DNA from: Vitreoscilla massiliensis
GTDB taxonomy: Bacteria; Pseudomonadota; Gammaproteobacteria; Burkholderiales; Neisseriaceae
Assembly: GCF_001457815.1 (NCBI RefSeq)
Contig: NZ_LN898221.1
Coordinates: forward strand, 310,001 to 374,000
Length of the DNA: 64,000 nucleotides
Direction: 5' to 3'
Shown: one piece after another, positions 60,727 to 64,000 of the stretch
How positions within the stretch are numbered: the stretch's first letter is position 1
How the letters are laid out: the number at the start of each line of letters is the position of its first letter
Program-made: the position numbers and the translations under genes
The notes under the pieces: generated by a model
Told to the model about the DNA's origin: nothing
Databases searched by the model: none
Seen by the model: only the letters and a program-made list of their open reading frames with translations

Positions 60727-63700
60727 TACGACTGTTGAACAATTTGCTTTAGAACGCAGTATGCCAGCCGAACGCTTGTTAGAACAATTGCGTGCAGCAG
60801 GTGTGAGCAAACACTCTACCGCCGATGTTTTGAGCACTGAAGACAAACAAAAATTATTGGCGTATTTGAAACAATCTCATGGTGAGACCGAAGGTCAAAA
60901 AATCACCGTGAGCCGCAAGCAAAACAGCTCAGTCAAAACCGCCGCAGGAACTGTGCAAGTGCAAACCCGCCGTCGTCGCAGCATCCAAATCGACGACGCT
61001 GTTGCCAGCGAAGCCCCTGTTGCCGAAGTGGCAGCGACCGAAGCCCCTGTTGCAGCTGCAGCAGAGCCTGAAGCGGTTGCAGCTGTGGCTGCAGCACCAG
61101 TTGAGGCTGTTGCCAACGACGACGCAGAAGCACGCCGCGCCGCTGCCAAAGCCAAGGCCGAAGCCGAAGCCGAACGCATTGCCCGCGCCAAAAACAAACA
61201 AGCCACTCCTCCTAAAGCTGAAGTGGCACCCGAAGCTGTGGCCGTTACTGCGGCTGCAGAAGCACCCGCCACACCAACCCCAGCTGAACCAGTTGCGGCC
61301 GTCGTGACCCCTACCGAGGCTCCCAAAGCCGAGGCTGCGCCACAAGCCACTGCTGCGCCAGTTAAAGAAGTTAAACAGGAAGCCACAGAAGAAGTGTCAA
61401 TCGAAACTGCCAGTCCAAGTCCAAGCAAAGCCTCTAAACCAGCCGCTCCTGTAGCAGCCCCTTCAGCACCTGTGAATGTGATTTCTGCTGAAGAACAAGC
61501 TGCTCGCGATGCCGAAGCCAAACGCGCTTCTGCTTTGCGCGCTCACCAAGAAGCTTTGTTGCGTGAAAAACAAGAGCGTCAAGCGCGTCGTGAAGCGGCC
61601 AAATTGCAAGCCCAACAAGAAGCGTTGGCGCAAAAACAGCAAAAAGAAAACCGCTCAGCCAGCCCTTCTGCCAAAAAAACAGAAGCTAACCAAGCCAAAG
61701 CCACTGCCGCAGCCAAACCTGCCGCTCAAGGCAGTGCTGACAAACCAGCTGAGAAAAAAGCCGTGGTGGCACGTACCAATGCGGACAAACCTGCACGTAC
61801 TGGTCACCAACAGCCGCAAAATGAAGACAACCGCGGTGGCAAACCGAAGTCTAAATTAAAAGGCCGCGGTGAAAGCCAACGCGACGACAACAAATGGCGC
61901 TCAGGTAAAAAAGGCAAAAAAAGCGGTCGTCACCAAGTTGAAATTGACAACCAACACACCTTCCAAGCCCCTACCGAGCCTGTGGTACACGAAGTCTTGG
62001 TGCCTGAAACCATTACCGTGGCCGAATTGGCACACAAAATGGCCATCAAAGCCGTTGAAGTGATCAAAGCCTTAATGAAAATGGGCTCTATGGTTACCAT
62101 TAACCAAGTGTTGGACCAAGAAACCGCCATTATCGTGGTGGAAGAATTGGGTCACATTGCCAAAGCAGCCGAGCCAGATGATCCAGATGCATTCTTGATG
62201 GACGGCGAAACCTCACATGCCTCAGAAGCCGAAGCCTTGCCTCGCGCCCCTGTGGTGACGGTAATGGGTCACGTTGACCATGGTAAAACCTCTTTGCTCG
62301 ACTCGATTCGTAAAGCCAAAGTGGTGGACGGCGAAGCCGGCGGCATTACCCAACACATCGGTGCCTACCATGTGAAAACCGCTCGCGGTATGGTGACCTT
62401 CTTAGACACCCCAGGTCACGAGGCGTTTACCGCCATGCGTGCCCGTGGTGCCAAAGCCACCGACATCGTGATTTTGGTGGTGGCAGCCGACGACGGCGTG
62501 ATGCCACAAACCATCGAAGCGATTAACCATGCCAAAGCGGCTGGTGTGCCTATGGTGGTGGCGGTGAACAAGATCGATAAAGAAGCGGCCAACCCTGAGA
62601 AAATTCGCCAAGAATTGAGCATCCACGGTGTGAACCCAGATGCTTGGGGCGGTGACACTCAGTTTGTCGACATTTCTGCCAAAAAAGGCATCAACATCGA
62701 CGGTTTGCTCGAAGCGGTATTGCTTGAAGCCGAAGTATTGGAATTGACTGCGCCGGTTGACGCACCTGCCAAAGGCATCATCGTGGAAGCGCGCTTGGAC
62801 AAAGGCCGTGGTGCGGTGGCAACCTTATTGGTGCAATCAGGTACTTTGCGCAAAGGCGACATGCTGCTTGCCGGTTCTGTGTTCGGTAAAATCCGTGCCA
62901 TGACCGACGAAGATGGCAAAACCATTAACGAAGCTGGTCCATCAATTCCAGTGGAAATCTTGGGCTTGTCGGATGTGCCTAACGCTGGTGAAGACGCGAT
63001 TGTGTTGGCCGATGAGAAAAAAGCGCGTGAAATCGCCTTGTTCCGTCAAGGCAAATACCGCGACGTGCGCTTGGCCAAACAACAAGCGGCCAAATTGGAA
63101 AACCTGTTTGCCAATATGGGCGAAGGCGAAGTACAACGCTTGTCTGTCATCATCAAAGCCGACGTACAAGGTTCTTACGAAGCCTTGGCTGGCAGCTTGC
63201 GCAAATTGTCTACCGACGAAGTGCAAGTGGATGTGTTGCACAGTGGCGTAGGTGGCATTAACGAATCTGATGTGAACTTGGCGATTGCTTCTAACGCCAC
63301 CATCATTGGCTTTAACACCCGCGCCGATGCTGCAGCACGCAAATTGGCCGAGTCTGAAGGCATTGATTTGCGTTACTACAACATCATTTACGATGCCATC
63401 GACGATGTGAAAGCAGCGATGAGCGGCATGTTGGCACCAGAGAAGAAAGAACAAGTCATCGGTACTGCCGAGATTCGTCAAGTCATCACGGTGTCCAAAG
63501 TCGGCAATATTGCTGGCTGTATGGTGACCGATGGCGTGGTGAAACGCGACGCTTCTGCCCGCTTGATTCGCAACCACGTGGTCATCCACACTGGCCCACT
63601 CGACTCGTTGAAACGCTTCAAAGACGACGTGAAAGAAGTGAAACAAGGTTACGAATGTGGTTTGATGCTCAAAGGCTATAATGAAATCGTCGAAGGCGAT

Positions 63701-63745
63701 ACCTTGGAATTCTTCGAGATTGTTGAAGTCGCACGCAGCTTGTAA
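60719..63745 (+). CDS. infB: translation initiation factor IF-2
   Basis: A 1008 aa GTPase that places fMet-tRNA on the ribosome. A long Ala/Glu/Lys/Pro-rich N-terminal region (about 60-420) is of low complexity and variable between species. The GTPase starts near residue 515 with GHVDHGKTSLLD; DTPGHEAF and NKIDKEAAN follow, then domains II-IV with the fMet-tRNA-binding C2 domain at the end. ATG 60719 has AAGGAGG upstream, inside the end of nusA, so the two are coupled. Confidence 0.97.
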   Translation: MSNTTVEQFALERSMPAERLLEQLRAAGVSKHSTADVLSTEDKQKLLAYLKQSHGETEGQKITVSRKQNSSVKTAAGTVQVQTRRRRSIQIDDAVASEAPVAEVAATEAPVAAAAEPEAVAAVAAAPVEAVANDDAEARRAAAKAKAEAEAERIARAKNKQATPPKAEVAPEAVAVTAAAEAPATPTPAEPVAAVVTPTEAPKAEAAPQATAAPVKEVKQEATEEVSIETASPSPSKASKPAAPVAAPSAPVNVISAEEQAARDAEAKRASALRAHQEALLREKQERQARREAAKLQAQQEALAQKQQKENRSASPSAKKTEANQAKATAAAKPAAQGSADKPAEKKAVVARTNADKPARTGHQQPQNEDNRGGKPKSKLKGRGESQRDDNKWRSGKKGKKSGRHQVEIDNQHTFQAPTEPVVHEVLVPETITVAELAHKMAIKAVEVIKALMKMGSMVTINQVLDQETAIIVVEELGHIAKAAEPDDPDAFLMDGETSHASEAEALPRAPVVTVMGHVDHGKTSLLDSIRKAKVVDGEAGGITQHIGAYHVKTARGMVTFLDTPGHEAFTAMRARGAKATDIVILVVAADDGVMPQTIEAINHAKAAGVPMVVAVNKIDKEAANPEKIRQELSIHGVNPDAWGGDTQFVDISAKKGINIDGLLEAVLLEAEVLELTAPVDAPAKGIIVEARLDKGRGAVATLLVQSGTLRKGDMLLAGSVFGKIRAMTDEDGKTINEAGPSIPVEILGLSDVPNAGEDAIVLADEKKAREIALFRQGKYRDVRLAKQQAAKLENLFANMGEGEVQRLSVIIKADVQGSYEALAGSLRKLSTDEVQVDVLHSGVGGINESDVNLAIASNATIIGFNTRADAAARKLAESEGIDLRYYNIIYDAIDDVKAAMSGMLAPEKKEQVIGTAEIRQVITVSKVGNIAGCMVTDGVVKRDASARLIRNHVVIHTGPLDSLKRFKDDVKEVKQGYECGLMLKGYNEIVEGDTLEFFEIVEVARSL

Positions 63746-63768
63746 GCATTTAAGCGGCCTGTAAACAT

Positions 63769-63805
63769 AAGCTGTCTGGACGCTTAGGCCTCTGGACAGC
63801 TTTTA
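63769..63805 (+). terminator. hairpin between infB and rbfA
   Basis: AAGCTGTC...GACAGCTT with a T-rich end. A single DUS (63752-63764) lies beside it, not in the stem. As rbfA usually belongs to this operon, it may be only a partial terminator. Confidence 0.5.
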
Positions 63806-63821
63806 TATTAGGAAACACAAC

Positions 63822-64000
63822 ATGAAAAAACAACAGCGAGGCTATGCCCGTCAAGACCGCGTGCAAGAACAAATCATGCGCGACTTGGCCGAATTGACCC
63901 GTACCGGCTTGAAAGACCCGCGCGCTGGTTTCATCACCATCACCGAAGTCGAGCTCACGCGCGACTACAGCCACGCCACCGTGTGGTATACCGTGATGGA
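63822..64000 (+). CDS. rbfA: ribosome-binding factor A, cut by window end
   Basis: The first 59 codons of RbfA, a 30S maturation factor that binds the 5' helix of 16S rRNA. GYARQDRVQEQIMRDLAELT and KDPRAGFITITEVELTRDYS are characteristic. AGGAA precedes ATG 63822. The rest lies beyond the window. Confidence 0.93.
   Translation, partial: MKKQQRGYARQDRVQEQIMRDLAELTRTGLKDPRAGFITITEVELTRDYSHATVWYTVM

Noticed and set aside
60895..61521. Long Ala-rich frame on the minus strand
   Set aside because: Antisense shadow of the low-complexity N-terminal region of infB.
1..64000. Regular short repeats as a possible CRISPR array
   Set aside because: The repeated word is scattered at about 1 kb spacing on both strands and within genes, with no uniform spacers and no cas genes. 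It fits uptake sequences.

Overview
The window looks like a chromosomal segment from a member of the Neisseriaceae (Betaproteobacteria), probably a genus outside Neisseria proper. Gene content and order support this: TfoX_C-TadA fusion, leuC-entericidin-leuD-leuB, metX-metW, pqiABC and rimP-nusA-infB-rbfA. The strongest evidence is a short repeated word, AAGCGGCCTGTAA, present about once per kilobase (roughly 60 copies counted by eye, on both strands). It has the size, CCTG core, density and terminator-like inverted pairing of the DNA uptake sequences (DUS) of Neisseriaceae. The spelling is not the N. meningitidis/gonorrhoeae word, and I do not recall it among the named dialects. I identified the organism by inference only.

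Layout. 1-1.7 kb: a small hypothetical gene and a decayed immunity-like gene. 1.7-8.1 kb: ruvX-yqgE face away from the gpmI-envC-ctpA-tadA run. 8.1-14.4 kb: gltB-gltD glutamate synthase with a readable sigma70-type promoter. 14.4-19.6 kb: regulators (MerR, LysR), a stand-alone CZB zinc protein, an SDR enzyme, a very AT-rich TPR membrane protein and a DUF4256 protein. 19.7-24.4 kb: rho, an exported protein, trxA, a YejF-type ABC ATPase and a secreted protein. 24.9-29.7 kb: MFS exporter/YdhR pair, a three-gene operon of small exported proteins, OsmC and a YfiM-like lipoprotein. 29.7-37.1 kb: mfd, a protoglobin, metX-metW, a glycosyltransferase and SirB. 37.2-44.6 kb: leuC-ecn-leuD-leuB followed directly by pqiABC. 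44.7-46.4 kb: a lower-GC patch with an unknown membrane protein and an IS3-like relic. 46.4-49 kb: GNAT, fieF and a DMT transporter. 49.2-50.0 kb: six tRNA genes, three tandem Arg(ACG)-Glu(TTC) pairs with promoter and terminator. 50.5-58.5 kb: hemB, a lipoprotein, a cupin-like hydroxylase, NpdG/LysR, a lysozyme inhibitor and serC. 58.7-64 kb: rimP-nusA-infB-rbfA (cut by the window end), with a terminator-like hairpin just upstream of rimP.

Most genes are housekeeping: amino-acid synthesis (Glu, Leu, Met, Ser), transcription control (Rho, NusA, Mfd), translation (IF2, RimP, RbfA, TadA, tRNAs), and cell wall or outer-membrane upkeep (EnvC, CtpA, PqiABC, Ivy). TadA would modify the A34 of the tRNA-Arg(ACG) encoded three times here. 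I see no rRNA, CRISPR array, prophage or intact transposon. The less explained items are the DUS dialect itself, the symmetric operator-like region at the leuC promoter, the three-gene exported-protein operon with palindromes and a 34-35 bp tandem repeat upstream, and several gene relics.
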